From contig JAWKXU010000003.1 of the NCBI GenBank assembly GCA_041396845.1, positions 496,001 through 560,000 on the forward strand: 64,000 nucleotides of DNA. The letters run 5' to 3'. Below the pieces are notes generated by a model. It was not told where the DNA came from. It saw only the letters and a list, made by a program, of their open reading frames with translations, and made no database searches. Shown here in pieces: positions 35,676 to 44,816 of the stretch. Source of the stretch: JAWKXU01 sp020446465. Lineage in GTDB: Bacteria; Pseudomonadota; Alphaproteobacteria; Sphingomonadales; Sphingomonadaceae. Each line of letters opens with the position of its first letter. Positions within the stretch are counted from its first letter, which is position 1. The position numbers and the translations under genes were made by a program.

Positions 35676-36482
35676 ATGTCTTTTTACATCTCGCTCAGTG
35701 GGCTGAAAAACGCCCAGACCGATCTCAACGTGACAGCCCATAACATTGCAAATGCCGAAACCACCGGCTTCAAGAAATCGACCGCGCAATTCGCCGATCT
35801 CGTGGCGGGGTCTTCCTATTCCAACCCCAAGATGGTCGAAGGTATCGGCTCCACGGTAGAAACGATCGCCCAGAACTTTGCCACCGGCCCGATCGAACAG
35901 ACCGGCTCCGCGCTTGATCTTGCCATCAGCGGGAACGGGTTCTTCGCAACGCAAAGCGCAACAACAGGCGATGCGCTGTTTACCCGCAACGGCGCGTTCA
36001 CACTGGACGAGAACGGTTTTGTCCAGGACGGGTCCAACAACATTCTGCAAATCTTTGCGCCGGGCGCAAACCCTGCCGTTGATGCGCCGGTCAACGCGCA
36101 AATCCCGCTCGTCAACGGGGGAGGCGCAGAATTTGCCGGCGTTACCGTTGATATCGACGGCAGCATGATCGCGTCCTACACCGATGGCAGCAATGACGTC
36201 ATCGGCACCGTGGCGCTGGCGTCCTTCATTTCACCCACGGGACTGCGTCAGGTCGGGTCTTCCAACTGGGAGGCGACCGGCATTTCCGGCGCGCCGACAT
36301 TTGGTGTTCCCGGCGCTGGATCGTTCGGCGACATGCTGTCAGGCGCGCTTGAACGATCCAACGTCGATATTGCCGAGGAACTGGTTGGCCTGATCACTGC
36401 CCAGCGGTATTTCCAGGCCAATGCCAAGGCGATCGATACCGCCACGCAGATCAGCCAGACCATCATCAACTTGCGGACCTGA
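35676..36482 (+). CDS. flgE: Flagellar hook protein FlgE (short form)
   Basis: 268-aa hook subunit, identified from position between flgD and flgF and from its ends: MSFYISLSGLKNAQTDLNV with NIANAETTGFKKS at the N-terminus, and LITAQRYFQANAKAIDTATQIS at the C-terminus. Typical FlgE is about 400 aa or more. The outer D2/D3 domains seem reduced or missing, so it has about the length of the rod protein FlgG. GGGAG precedes the ATG. It could be mistaken for a rod protein, but FlgF and FlgG both follow as separate genes. Confidence 0.9.
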   Translation: MSFYISLSGLKNAQTDLNVTAHNIANAETTGFKKSTAQFADLVAGSSYSNPKMVEGIGSTVETIAQNFATGPIEQTGSALDLAISGNGFFATQSATTGDALFTRNGAFTLDENGFVQDGSNNILQIFAPGANPAVDAPVNAQIPLVNGGGAEFAGVTVDIDGSMIASYTDGSNDVIGTVALASFISPTGLRQVGSSNWEATGISGAPTFGVPGAGSFGDMLSGALERSNVDIAEELVGLITAQRYFQANAKAIDTATQISQTIINLRT

Positions 36483-36498
36483 TGAAGGCTGACTGGTC

Positions 36499-37239
36499 AT
36501 GGACCGACTGATCTATACCGCCGTATCGGGCATGAACGCCTCGATGGTGCGCCAGCGCATGTTAGCCAGCAACCTCGCCAATGCCCAGACAATCGGCTTT
36601 CGCGCGGAACTGTTGCAGGCATCGCCGGTGACTGTGGATGGCCCGGCGCTGGAAGTGCGCGCCATGAACCGATCGGAAGTGCACACCGCATCGCTGAAGG
36701 AAGGCGCGATCAACCAGACCGGGCGCGCACTCGACATCGCCATGCACGGCAAGGTCATGCTGGCCGTGCAGGCAATGGACGGGACAGAAGCCTATACCCG
36801 GCGCGGAGACCTTTCCGTGTCGGCAACGGGTGTTGTTCAAAACGGCGATGGCCTGCCGGTCATCGGAGAAGGCGGCCCTGTGACAGTGCCGCTTGGCACG
36901 CATGTTTCGATAGCACCCGATGGCGCGGTGATGCTCACCGATCCGGCCACCCCCGATCAACCGCCCGTGCAAGTGGAGCGGCTCAAGCTCGCCAGCTTCG
37001 CGGGCAGTCAGATCGAGAAAGGCCTCGACGGGTTGTTTCGCGTGCGGGAGGGCGGGGTTTTGCCATCCGATGCCGATGCCCGTGTCACGCCCGGCGCGCT
37101 TGAACAATCGAACGTCTCTTCAACACAAGTACTTGTCGACATGATCGAGGCCCAGCGCCTGTTCGACATCCGCACCAAACTTATCTCCACCGCGCGCGAA
37201 CTTGATGAAGGCGGCGCGCGCCTGATGCGTCTCAGCTGA
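36499..37239 (+). CDS. flgF: Flagellar proximal rod protein FlgF
   Basis: 246-aa rod protein. The N-terminus MDRLIYTAVSGMNASMVRQRMLASNLANAQTIGFRAEL and the ending VDMIEAQRLFDIRTKLISTARELDEG are characteristic. It lies 16 bp after flgE and 14 bp before flgG in the operon. Normal length. Confidence 0.94.
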   Translation: MDRLIYTAVSGMNASMVRQRMLASNLANAQTIGFRAELLQASPVTVDGPALEVRAMNRSEVHTASLKEGAINQTGRALDIAMHGKVMLAVQAMDGTEAYTRRGDLSVSATGVVQNGDGLPVIGEGGPVTVPLGTHVSIAPDGAVMLTDPATPDQPPVQVERLKLASFAGSQIEKGLDGLFRVREGGVLPSDADARVTPGALEQSNVSSTQVLVDMIEAQRLFDIRTKLISTARELDEGGARLMRLS

Positions 37240-37253
37240 GGAAAGGAAACATC

Positions 37254-38042
37254 ATGCCAGGATCTGCTCTCCACGTCGCCCGCACCGGGCTGGAAGCGCA
37301 AGATGCGCGTATGCGCGTCATTGCCAACAACCTTGCCAATGTGGGCACTACCGGCTTCAAGCGTGATCGCGCCAATTTTGCCACGCTCGCCTATCAGGAT
37401 GCGCGGGTGGCCGGTCAGCAAAGCTCCAGCGAGACGACATATGCGACCGGGCTTAACCTCGGCACCGGGGTTGCTATCCAGTCCACCACCCGCATCGCCA
37501 CGCAAGGCACGCTCAACACCACGGGCAATCCGCTCGATCTGGCGCTGGATGGCGACGGATACTTTCAGGTGGAACTGCCCGGTGGCCAGCTTGGCTATAC
37601 GCGGGCTGGCAACTTTACCCGCTCGTCCGATGGCCTGCTGGTCACGACGCAAGGCTATGCGGTCCAGCCGCCAATTACCGTTCCCGAAGGCGTCACATCG
37701 CTCAGCATTTCGGAAGACGGTTCTGTCTCTGCCGTCATCGCCGGACAGTCCAGCCCCACAGAACTGGGCCAGGTGACCATTGCCAGCTTCGCCAACCCCG
37801 GCGGGCTTCAGGCAGCGGCGGACAATTTCCTGCTGGAAACCGGCGCCAGCGGCCCGGCCCAGATCGGTATCGCCGGCGAAGGCGGACGCGGCCATATACG
37901 GCAGGGGATGCTGGAAGGGTCCAACGTCAATATCGTGCAGGAACTGGTCGACATGATCGAAACCCAGCGCGGTTATGAAATCAATTCCAAGATGATCTCC
38001 GCAGTCGATGAAATGCTGCGTAACGCGAACCAGACGTTGTGA
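37254..38042 (+). CDS. flgG: Flagellar distal rod protein FlgG
   Basis: 262-aa distal rod protein with RVIANNLANVGTTGFKRDRANF near the N-terminus, the FlgG-specific region after it, and QGMLEGSNVNIVQELVDMIETQRGYEINSKMISAVDEML at the end. Preceded by GAGGAAAGG. The stop overlaps the flgH start. Full length. Confidence 0.95.
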   Translation: MPGSALHVARTGLEAQDARMRVIANNLANVGTTGFKRDRANFATLAYQDARVAGQQSSSETTYATGLNLGTGVAIQSTTRIATQGTLNTTGNPLDLALDGDGYFQVELPGGQLGYTRAGNFTRSSDGLLVTTQGYAVQPPITVPEGVTSLSISEDGSVSAVIAGQSSPTELGQVTIASFANPGGLQAAADNFLLETGASGPAQIGIAGEGGRGHIRQGMLEGSNVNIVQELVDMIETQRGYEINSKMISAVDEMLRNANQTL

Positions 38043-38743
38043 TGATGGCCCGCATGATCATCTCGCTCGCCGCGCTTGCCGCGTTGTCCGTAACGGCCAG
38101 CCCTGCGCTGGCGAAAAAACGCTCCCCCGGTTTCGAGGCAACGCTGCCGCCTGCGGCACCTGTCAGCCCCGGCTTTGAAAACGCGATAACCGGCAATACC
38201 TCGCCTGCAACGGGCGGCATTTTCAACGCCAGCACCGGATACGCTGCCTTGCACGAAGGGCTGCGCGCCCGGCGCGTGGGCGATCCGCTGACGATCGTTC
38301 TGGTCGAAAGCACAACCACATCAAAATCCGTCAATGCCAAGAACAGCAAGGATGGCGGTGTCGGTCTGGTCCCGCCGGTGAGCGGCCCCTTCAGCTTTTT
38401 GAGCGCCGCTGCCCTTAAAGGTTCGGCCAATTCGTCGTTCAATGGTCAGGGAAATGCCGGCCAGACTTCCACCCTCTCGGCCACGCTTTCCGTCACCATC
38501 GCCGAAGTGCGGGCCAATGGCACCGCGCTGGTCAAAGGGGAAAAGCGCATGTTGCTGAGCCAGGGCAAGGAATGGGTGCAGTTTTCCGGTATCGTGCGGC
38601 TTGCCGATATCGACATGGAAAACCGCATTGCATCCACCCGCGTGGCCGATGCCTACATCGAATATTCGGGCAAGGGCGCGCTGCAACGCTCCAGCCGTCA
38701 GGGCTGGCTATCCCGCTTTTTCAATATGATCAGCCCTTTCTGA
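38042..38743 (+). CDS. flgH: Flagellar L-ring protein FlgH, lacking a lipobox
   Basis: 233-aa outer-membrane L-ring subunit. The family core is clear: GDPLTIVLVESTTTSKSVNAKNSKDGG and the C-terminal GIVRLADIDMENRIASTRVADAYIEYSGKGAL. FlgH is normally a lipoprotein, but here the signal peptide MARMIISLAALAALSVTASPALA is followed by Lys-Lys with no cysteine, so cleavage by ordinary signal peptidase is expected. No alternative start adds a cysteine. The start overlaps the flgG stop. How the L-ring is anchored without lipid is open. Confidence 0.92.
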   Translation: MMARMIISLAALAALSVTASPALAKKRSPGFEATLPPAAPVSPGFENAITGNTSPATGGIFNASTGYAALHEGLRARRVGDPLTIVLVESTTTSKSVNAKNSKDGGVGLVPPVSGPFSFLSAAALKGSANSSFNGQGNAGQTSTLSATLSVTIAEVRANGTALVKGEKRMLLSQGKEWVQFSGIVRLADIDMENRIASTRVADAYIEYSGKGALQRSSRQGWLSRFFNMISPF

Positions 38744-38750
38744 GGTGATG

Positions 38751-39851
38751 ATGATGTTTCGCATGATACTCTGCGCCCTGCTGACCTTTGGCCTCCTGCT
38801 TCCGCAATCGGCCAGGGCAGAGCGTGTGCGCGATCTTGGCCAGTTCCAGGGTGTGCGCTCCAACCAGTTGACCGGCTACGGTATTGTCGTTGGTCTGGCC
38901 GGCACGGGCGACGACAATCTGGAATATGTGACACAGGCGATGAAAGGCGTTTCAGGCCGCATGGGCCTGCAACTGCCGCCGGGCGTTTCACCTGGTCTCA
39001 AGAATGCGGCAGCCGTCATGGTTACGGCTGATCTCCCCGCCTTTGCCAAGCCCGGCCAACGGATCGACGTTACCGTTTCAACGATCGGCAAGGCCAAGTC
39101 CCTGCGCGGTGGTGCGCTGATCCTGACGCCGCTGATCGGTGCGGACGGGCAGATTTACGCCATGGCGCAAGGCAACCTTGCCGTGGGCGGGCTTGGCGTT
39201 TCAGCCAAGGATGGCTCGAACGTCACGATCAACGTGCCTACCGTCGGCCGCATTGCAGATGGCGCCAGCGTGGAACGCGCAGTCGCCACCGGGTTCGACA
39301 ATGGGGAGATGGTTCGCTTCAACCTTTTCAACGCCGATTTCCTGACCGCAGGTCGCGTGCGCGATGCCATCAACACGATGCTGCCGGGCACGGCCTCAGT
39401 GGAGGATGGCGTGACTATCGCCTTGCGCCTGCCGCCGGGTCGCGATGCCCGCGCCAGCATGATGGCGGCAATAGAAATGCTGGATGTCACGCCTGCCGAA
39501 ACGGCAGCAAGGGTCATCGTAAACAGCCGCACTGGCACCGTCGTCATCAACAGCGCGGTGCGGCTTTCACCCGCCGCCATCAGCCACGGCAAGCTGACAG
39601 TTCGCATCGACGAACAGCCCCGCGTCGTCCAGCCTGCCCCGTTCAGCGACGGCGTGACCGCGATTGAACAGTCGAGCGACATTACCGTGGAGGAACAGGG
39701 CGAACGTGTGGCCATATTCCAGCCCGGTGCGTCGCTGGCTGAAATCGTGGACGCCTTGAACCTCCTGGGCGTTGGCCCTGCCGACCTTGTCGCCATTCTC
39801 GAAGCGCTGAAGCAGGCCGGTGCGCTGAAGGCGGAAATGGTAGTTATCTGA
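38751..39851 (+). CDS. flgI: Flagellar P-ring protein FlgI
   Basis: 366-aa periplasmic P-ring subunit. The signal peptide MMFRMILCALLTFGLLLPQSARA is followed by the invariant start of the mature protein, ERVRDLGQFQGVRSNQLTGYGIVVGLAGTGD. Three consecutive ATG codons (38748, 38751, 38754) are possible; the middle one is best spaced from GAGG at 38742. Ends 0-1 bp before flgJ, so the two are coupled. Full length. Confidence 0.95.
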   Translation: MMFRMILCALLTFGLLLPQSARAERVRDLGQFQGVRSNQLTGYGIVVGLAGTGDDNLEYVTQAMKGVSGRMGLQLPPGVSPGLKNAAAVMVTADLPAFAKPGQRIDVTVSTIGKAKSLRGGALILTPLIGADGQIYAMAQGNLAVGGLGVSAKDGSNVTINVPTVGRIADGASVERAVATGFDNGEMVRFNLFNADFLTAGRVRDAINTMLPGTASVEDGVTIALRLPPGRDARASMMAAIEMLDVTPAETAARVIVNSRTGTVVINSAVRLSPAAISHGKLTVRIDEQPRVVQPAPFSDGVTAIEQSSDITVEEQGERVAIFQPGASLAEIVDALNLLGVGPADLVAILEALKQAGALKAEMVVI

Positions 39852-40156
39852 TGTCCGCCCTGCCCGCCTTGTCCATCGCTTCAGCCCCGGCCTCACCGGA
39901 TGGCCCGCGCGTCGGTGATCGCAAACAACTGGCCGATGCGGCGAAGCAGTTCGAAGCCATCTTCCTGCGGCGAATGCTGGCCGAAGCGCGCAAGACAAAC
40001 TTCGGGAACGATCTGCTGTCCGGCGAAGGCATGACGACTTTTCGCCAGATGCAGGATGAAAACTTTGCCGAGATCGCATCCAGGACCGGCGCCTTTGGGC
40101 TTGCCGCGATGATTGAGGCGCAACTGTCCAGACACCTGCCACAAGGGGAGCGTTGA
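39851..40156 (+). CDS. flgJ: Rod-binding protein FlgJ, N-terminal domain only
   Basis: 101-aa protein holding just the rod-binding domain (AKQFEAIFLRRMLAEARKTNF, then GEGMTTFRQMQDENFAEIAS). The muramidase half found in enterobacterial FlgJ is absent, as in many alphaproteobacteria. A separate transglycosylase gene at 31055-31945 probably provides that activity. The ATG overlaps the flgI stop. Confidence 0.92.
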   Translation: MSALPALSIASAPASPDGPRVGDRKQLADAAKQFEAIFLRRMLAEARKTNFGNDLLSGEGMTTFRQMQDENFAEIASRTGAFGLAAMIEAQLSRHLPQGER

Positions 40157-40159
40157 GCC

Positions 40160-41497
40160 ATGGCGTCCGATCTTCTTTCCATCGCCGCCAGCGGAGCGCG
40201 CACCGCGCGCATCGCACTGGACGTGACCGCACAGAACATCGCCAATGCCTCGACAGACGGGTATGTCCGCCGCACTGTCCAGCTTGAAGAAGTGGCCTCG
40301 ACAGGCAGCTTTGGCCGGATTGGCGATGTCTCGCTGTCGGGCGTGCGGCTGGACCGGGTGGTTCGCAATGCGGATCTCTTCCGGCAAGCCGAAGTGCGCC
40401 GCACCGGGGCAGACGCTGCCCGCGCCAATGCCGAAGTGGCAGGCCTGGAAAACATTGAAACAGCACTCGAACAGACGGGCATCTATCCTGCCATCGTCAA
40501 TTTCGAAGCATCGCTGCAACAGCTTGCCGCAGACCCTCTCGATCCCAGCTTGCGCGCCGCCGTGATCGAGGACGCGCGCACCATGACGCGCACGTTCAAC
40601 GTTGCGTCGTCCAGCCTTGATGCCGTTGGCGAAGGCCTGCGTTTCGAAGCCAGCGATGATGTCGCGCAAGTCAACCTGCTTGCCGAGGAACTGTCGCGCG
40701 TGAACTTGCGCCTTGCCCGCGCATCCGATGCGTCAAGCGACCAGACCGTCCTGCTCGATCAGCGCGATTCCCTGCTCCAGCAGCTTTCTGACCATGTCGA
40801 TGTTCACACCACCATTGCTGCGGACCAGACAGTCGAAGTCCGCATTGGCAGTTCAGGCGGGGCGCAGCTTGTTGCAAATGGCACAAGCTATCCATTGGCC
40901 ATGCAGACGGCAGGCGACGGCACGATTTCCTTCACGCTTGATGGCAACCCGCTCAGCCCGCTGTCCGGATCGCTTGTCGGGCGCAGTCAGGCGCTGGGCA
41001 AACTGGCCGATATGAAAGTCGATCTCGACACGATCGCCGCTGACCTCATTGCAACTGTCAACGGCATTCAGACAGGCGGCGTTGCGCTTGATGGATCAGC
41101 CGGACAACCCCTGCTGACCGGAACGAATGCCGGTGACATTGCGCTTGCTTTCAATGATGGGGCGCTTCTTGCCACTGCTCCGGCAGGTGCCGGGCCAAAC
41201 AGCCGCGATCCGGATAATCTTGTGGCGCTGCGCGATGCGCTCTCGTCGAGCAACCCCGCCGGGCGGATGGATGCGCTGCTGTTTGACATTTCAAGCACGG
41301 TGCAAGGCCGCGCTGTCACCCGCGACACGATCAATTCTATCGCATCGACGGCCAAAATCGCGCTCCAGGCGCAGGCGGGTGTCGATCTCGACCACGAAGC
41401 TGTCAACCTCATCCGTTTCCAGCAGGCGTTTCAGGCCTCCGGGCGCGTAATGCAGGTGGCATCCGATATCATCGACACACTTCTGGGGATCAGGTGA
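40160..41497 (+). CDS. flgK: Hook-filament junction protein FlgK (HAP1)
   Basis: 445-aa junction protein. The N-terminus carries the axial motif ALDVTAQNIANASTDGYVRR and the C-terminus ends with LDHEAVNLIRFQQAFQASGRVMQVASDIIDTLL, both diagnostic of FlgK. GGAGCG precedes the ATG. It follows flgJ by 3 bp and precedes flgL by 8 bp. Exported with the help of FlgN. It is a little shorter than enterobacterial FlgK. Confidence 0.94.
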   Translation: MASDLLSIAASGARTARIALDVTAQNIANASTDGYVRRTVQLEEVASTGSFGRIGDVSLSGVRLDRVVRNADLFRQAEVRRTGADAARANAEVAGLENIETALEQTGIYPAIVNFEASLQQLAADPLDPSLRAAVIEDARTMTRTFNVASSSLDAVGEGLRFEASDDVAQVNLLAEELSRVNLRLARASDASSDQTVLLDQRDSLLQQLSDHVDVHTTIAADQTVEVRIGSSGGAQLVANGTSYPLAMQTAGDGTISFTLDGNPLSPLSGSLVGRSQALGKLADMKVDLDTIAADLIATVNGIQTGGVALDGSAGQPLLTGTNAGDIALAFNDGALLATAPAGAGPNSRDPDNLVALRDALSSSNPAGRMDALLFDISSTVQGRAVTRDTINSIASTAKIALQAQAGVDLDHEAVNLIRFQQAFQASGRVMQVASDIIDTLLGIR

Positions 41498-41505
41498 GGC
41501 AGGCC

Positions 41506-42426
41506 ATGACAATTTTCAGCACCAGCACCAGCGCGTTCTACGAAAGAGCCAGAACCGACATGTCCTCTCTGCGCGGACAGGCCGAAAGCCTGCAGCAGCA
41601 GATAGGCCGTGGCGAAAGGCTGCAGCGCTCATCCGATGATCCGGTTGCCGCATCGCGGCTGCGGGTCCTCGCCCGCGCTGACCGGATGACGACAATCGAC
41701 ATGGCCAACGCCAACCGCGCCAGTGCCGACCTTACCCTGGCTGACTCCGCGCTCTCGTCATTTGCGGAATATATCACACGCGCCCGTGACCTTGCCGTTC
41801 AGGCCGGCAGCGATATCCTAACAGACGAACAGCGCGCCGGGATCGGCACCGAACTGGAACAGATTCACCAGAATCTCGTCTCATTGGCCAACACGCGCGA
41901 TTCAGCCGGACACGCCTTGTTCGGCGGGGAAACAGCCGGCAATGCCTATAGCCTCGATGGAGCGGGTAACGCAGTCTATCTCGGCACGGCGAGTTCAGGC
42001 GACTTGTCGCTGGGCGATGGGCAAAGCGTGACGCGCGGGCTGACCGGGCCGGAGTTTCTGAACTTCGATGTCGCGGGCACCTCCACCAACATCTTAGCCG
42101 TGGTTAAAACGCTGGGCGAAGCACTGGCAGGCGCGGCAGCAGACCCTGCGGCGGCGGCACGCGATGCGCTGGGTTCGCTGTCTGCCGGGCTGGATGCCGT
42201 CACAACGTCACAAACTGTCGTTGGGGCAAGGCTGGCATGGATCGACCTTACCGTCGAACGCCAGACCGACCTTGGTGAATTGCGCGCTGCGGAGCAATCG
42301 GAGATCGGCGGCACCGACATCGCCAGCACCATCGCACAGCTTCAGCAAACCATGGTCGTGCTCGAAGCGAGCCAGGCCAGCTTTACGCGTCTGGCTGGCA
42401 TCAGCCTGTTTGATCAATTGCGCTGA
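41506..42426 (+). CDS. flgL: Hook-filament junction protein FlgL (HAP3)
   Basis: 306-aa flagellin-like junction protein. The N-terminal block is LRGQAESLQQQIGRGERLQRSSDDPVAASRLRVLAR, close to flagellin D0/D1. The C-terminus has DIASTIAQLQQTMVVLEASQASFTRLAGISLFDQLR. The start at 41506 is preceded by GAGGCAGG; a frame from 41494 overlaps the flgK stop. Together with FlgK it seats the filament. Confidence 0.94.
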   Translation: MTIFSTSTSAFYERARTDMSSLRGQAESLQQQIGRGERLQRSSDDPVAASRLRVLARADRMTTIDMANANRASADLTLADSALSSFAEYITRARDLAVQAGSDILTDEQRAGIGTELEQIHQNLVSLANTRDSAGHALFGGETAGNAYSLDGAGNAVYLGTASSGDLSLGDGQSVTRGLTGPEFLNFDVAGTSTNILAVVKTLGEALAGAAADPAAAARDALGSLSAGLDAVTTSQTVVGARLAWIDLTVERQTDLGELRAAEQSEIGGTDIASTIAQLQQTMVVLEASQASFTRLAGISLFDQLR

Positions 42427-42453
42427 CGCACCAGCGCCAGAAGGGAATCGGTA

Positions 42454-43317
42454 ATGTTTGCTGCGATCGGGGTCGTTGTTCTTCTTGTCATGGTTTTCGG
42501 GGGCTTCGCCTTGACGGGCGGCGCGCTTGGCCCTGTCATGCACGCCATTCCGCACGAAATGCTGATTATCGGTGGTGCGGCAGTGGGCGCGGTCATCACC
42601 GGCAATTCCATGCACGAACTGAAGGCGCTGGGCGGATCGTTCGGCAAGATATTCAAAGGCCCGCGTCATACAAAGCAGGACCATATCGACGCCGTAATCC
42701 TGACCACTCGGCTGATGAAGCTGTTGCGGTCCGACGGGCCGGTGGCGCTGGAACCGCATGTGCAGGAGCCGCAAAACTCTGCGATATTCGCCGAGTTTCC
42801 CAAAATACTGGCCAACAAGCCCCTTACCGCGCTGATCTGCGACACGCTGACGCTGATTGTCGTGTCATCGGGAACGCTGGAAGTTCATGCCGTGGAAGAA
42901 GTCATGGACAATGCCATGAAGACGCATTTCCATGAAATGCACGAACCCCAGCACGCCTTGCAGAACCTTGCCGACGCCCTGCCCGCGCTGGGTATTGTCG
43001 CCGCCGTTCTGGGTGTTGTAAAAACGATGGGCTCGATCGACGAGCCGCCCTCCGTCCTTGGCGGCATGATCGGCTCGGCACTGGTCGGCACCTTCATGGG
43101 CGTACTCCTGGCCTATGGCATCGTTGCGCCAATGGCCGGGCGGTTGAAACAGGTGATCGAACAGGACGAACAGATTTTCCACGCGGTCAAGCAAGTCGTC
43201 ATCGCCAGCCTCCACGGGTGGCCGCAGCCGCTGGTTGTTGAAAGCGCGCGATCCGGCCTTGGCCACGCGTTCCGACCGGGCCTGTCTGAACTGCTCGATG
43301 CGATGCGGGGTAAGTAA
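42454..43317 (+). CDS. motA: Flagellar motor stator protein MotA
   Basis: 287-aa stator subunit with four predicted helices. The first two are at residues ~1-50 (FAAIGVVVLLVMVFGGFALTG and MLIIGGAAVGAVITGN). The last two follow the cytoplasmic loop (LPALGIVAAVLGVVKTMGSI and LVGTFMGVLLAYGIVAPMAGRL), with the conserved proline region in ALPALGIVAAV. Typical length for the MotA of alphaproteobacteria. Five codons separate it from motB. It uses proton flow to turn the motor. It has no visible promoter and is probably expressed from the flgB operon. Confidence 0.95.
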   Translation: MFAAIGVVVLLVMVFGGFALTGGALGPVMHAIPHEMLIIGGAAVGAVITGNSMHELKALGGSFGKIFKGPRHTKQDHIDAVILTTRLMKLLRSDGPVALEPHVQEPQNSAIFAEFPKILANKPLTALICDTLTLIVVSSGTLEVHAVEEVMDNAMKTHFHEMHEPQHALQNLADALPALGIVAAVLGVVKTMGSIDEPPSVLGGMIGSALVGTFMGVLLAYGIVAPMAGRLKQVIEQDEQIFHAVKQVVIASLHGWPQPLVVESARSGLGHAFRPGLSELLDAMRGK

Positions 43318-43322
43318 AGCTC

Positions 43323-44168
43323 ATGGCCGGAAAGACCCCGCGCGGAAAAAACGATCCGCCTCCCCCGATCATCGTCAAGAAAGTCACTGTCGTTGCCGGC
43401 GGTCACCATGGTGGCGCGTGGAAAGTGGCCTATGCCGACTTCGTGACCGCGATGATGGCGTTCTTCCTGCTATTATGGTTGCTCGGCGCGACCACCGAAA
43501 ACCAGCGCAAGGGTCTGGCTGATTTCTTCACTCCCACCCTCGTCAAGACACGGCAGGACAGCGCCGGTTCCAGCGCGGGCCTGCTGGGTGGTTCTTCACT
43601 GACCGACGTGGACAATTACCCGCACAAGGCGGGGCAGACCGGCACACGCACGCTGACGATACCGCGCGATGCCACGGGCGGTCCGCGCGAAGGCGCAGGG
43701 GCGCTCAAACGCTCTGGCCAGTCGCGCAAGGAAATCGAAAAGGCGCTGCAATCATCTGCCGAGCTGCGTCGGCTTGCCCGCCAAGTGCGGCTGATAGACA
43801 CCAGCGAAGGTGTGCGGGTCGATCTTGTCGACGATGCCGATTTTGCGATGTTCCGGCTTGGCACCACGGTTCTGACCCCTGATGCGTCGCACCTGCTGGA
43901 CGCGATCGGCGCCGCAGTGGGCATCGGCAAAGGTGAACTGACGATCCGTGGTCATACCGACGCCCTGCCATGGCGGCCAGGCGTCACCGGCAACAACTGG
44001 TCGTTATCGGCTGGCCGCGCCGAAGCCACACGCCAGGCACTGATGCGCGCCGGGATAAGCACTGAGCGGTTCAAGCGGATCGAAGGCGTTGCCGATCGGG
44101 AACCCTTGATCCCCACCAACCCGGACGACCCGCGCAATCGCCGGATTTCCATCCTTCTGCTGGATTGA
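43323..44168 (+). CDS. motB: Flagellar motor stator protein MotB
   Basis: 281-aa stator subunit. A basic N-terminus, GGAWKVAYADFVTAMMAFFLLLWLL, holds the single transmembrane helix with the proton-binding aspartate in YADF. The C-terminal OmpA-like peptidoglycan domain covers ~150-281, with GELTIRGHTDALPW and WSLSAGRAEATRQALM, and ends RRISILLLD. It is complete, unlike the small MotB-like protein at 33.4 kb. Confidence 0.95.
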   Translation: MAGKTPRGKNDPPPPIIVKKVTVVAGGHHGGAWKVAYADFVTAMMAFFLLLWLLGATTENQRKGLADFFTPTLVKTRQDSAGSSAGLLGGSSLTDVDNYPHKAGQTGTRTLTIPRDATGGPREGAGALKRSGQSRKEIEKALQSSAELRRLARQVRLIDTSEGVRVDLVDDADFAMFRLGTTVLTPDASHLLDAIGAAVGIGKGELTIRGHTDALPWRPGVTGNNWSLSAGRAEATRQALMRAGISTERFKRIEGVADREPLIPTNPDDPRNRRISILLLD

Positions 44169-44214
44169 TTGGCTGGCGGCAGGCCCCGCCGGTTGCCGCA
44201 GCCTTCGTGCCTTA

Positions 44215-44242
44215 CGATGTCAGGTCACCCGACCTGGCATCG
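44215..44242 (+). terminator. Strong hairpin after motA-motB
   Basis: CGATGTCAGGTC-ACCC-GACCTGGCATCG forms a 12-bp stem with one G-T pair and a four-base loop, 47 bp past the motB stop. No T tract follows, so it may be a transcript-stabilising end or a Rho-assisted terminator of the flg-mot operon. Confidence 0.5.
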
Positions 44243-44324
44243 TCTTGCGTTCCGGTTGCCCAGTCTGTCGATGCTGGGGGCAAAAGCCTGTAGCGTTCGA
44301 TCTGATGCAGTCAGTTGGAATGTC

Positions 44325-44618
44325 TTATGGGCAATTGCCAAGAGACTCGCACATGAAAAGCAGCCCGAAGACCGTCAGGACCGGGCGCCCCACAACGACG
44401 CAGATCAGGGCGAGGACACCTTTCACCCATAGCCTGACAGGCAGCAGATAAAGCCCCGCCATGGCGCTGACCGCCGCTGCTGCAAACGCGAACTGCGCCA
44501 CATCGATTGACCAGTCCCCGATACGGATGGCGATCCAGATGGACGCCGCAACAATAAGGAACGGGGCGACGAGGACGAGAAAAACTGCAAGAACCGTCTT
44601 GTTTGCTGGTGGTTGCAT
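44325..44618 (-). CDS. Small hypothetical membrane protein
   Basis: 97-aa protein with three predicted transmembrane helices (about residues 8-30, 40-60 and 65-88: VLAVFLVLVAPFLIVAASIW, FAFAAAAVSAMAGLYLLPV and VKGVLALICVVVGRPVLTVF) and a short cysteine-containing tail. GGAGAGG lies ahead of the ATG, supporting real translation. It lies alone between motB and flagellin, transcribed leftward. I do not recognise a family. Confidence 0.6.
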   Translation of the reverse strand: MQPPANKTVLAVFLVLVAPFLIVAASIWIAIRIGDWSIDVAQFAFAAAAVSAMAGLYLLPVRLWVKGVLALICVVVGRPVLTVFGLLFMCESLGNCP

Positions 44619-44743
44619 GAAGCCTCTCCGATCAATGGCTAGTGGCCATTATTGCAGTGTGGCGGGATGGACAACGCCCCGCCTCCATGCCTTCCGCTCT
44701 CCCTGACGCACGGCACCAACCCAACTCCCCCCCTGCGCCCATA

Positions 44744-44776
44744 GAAAAAACCCGGCGGGCATGGCACCCGCCGGGT
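44744..44776 (-). terminator. Rho-independent terminator of flagellin
   Basis: On the minus strand a 10-bp GC stem, ACCCGGCGGG with CCCGCCGGGT around a 7-base loop, is followed by TTTTTT. It lies 41 bp past the flagellin stop, the textbook arrangement for a highly expressed single gene. Confidence 0.92.
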
Positions 44777-44816
44777 CACGTTGCGTCCGAAAGTCGGACG
44801 GCTGGGGAAAGTTATC

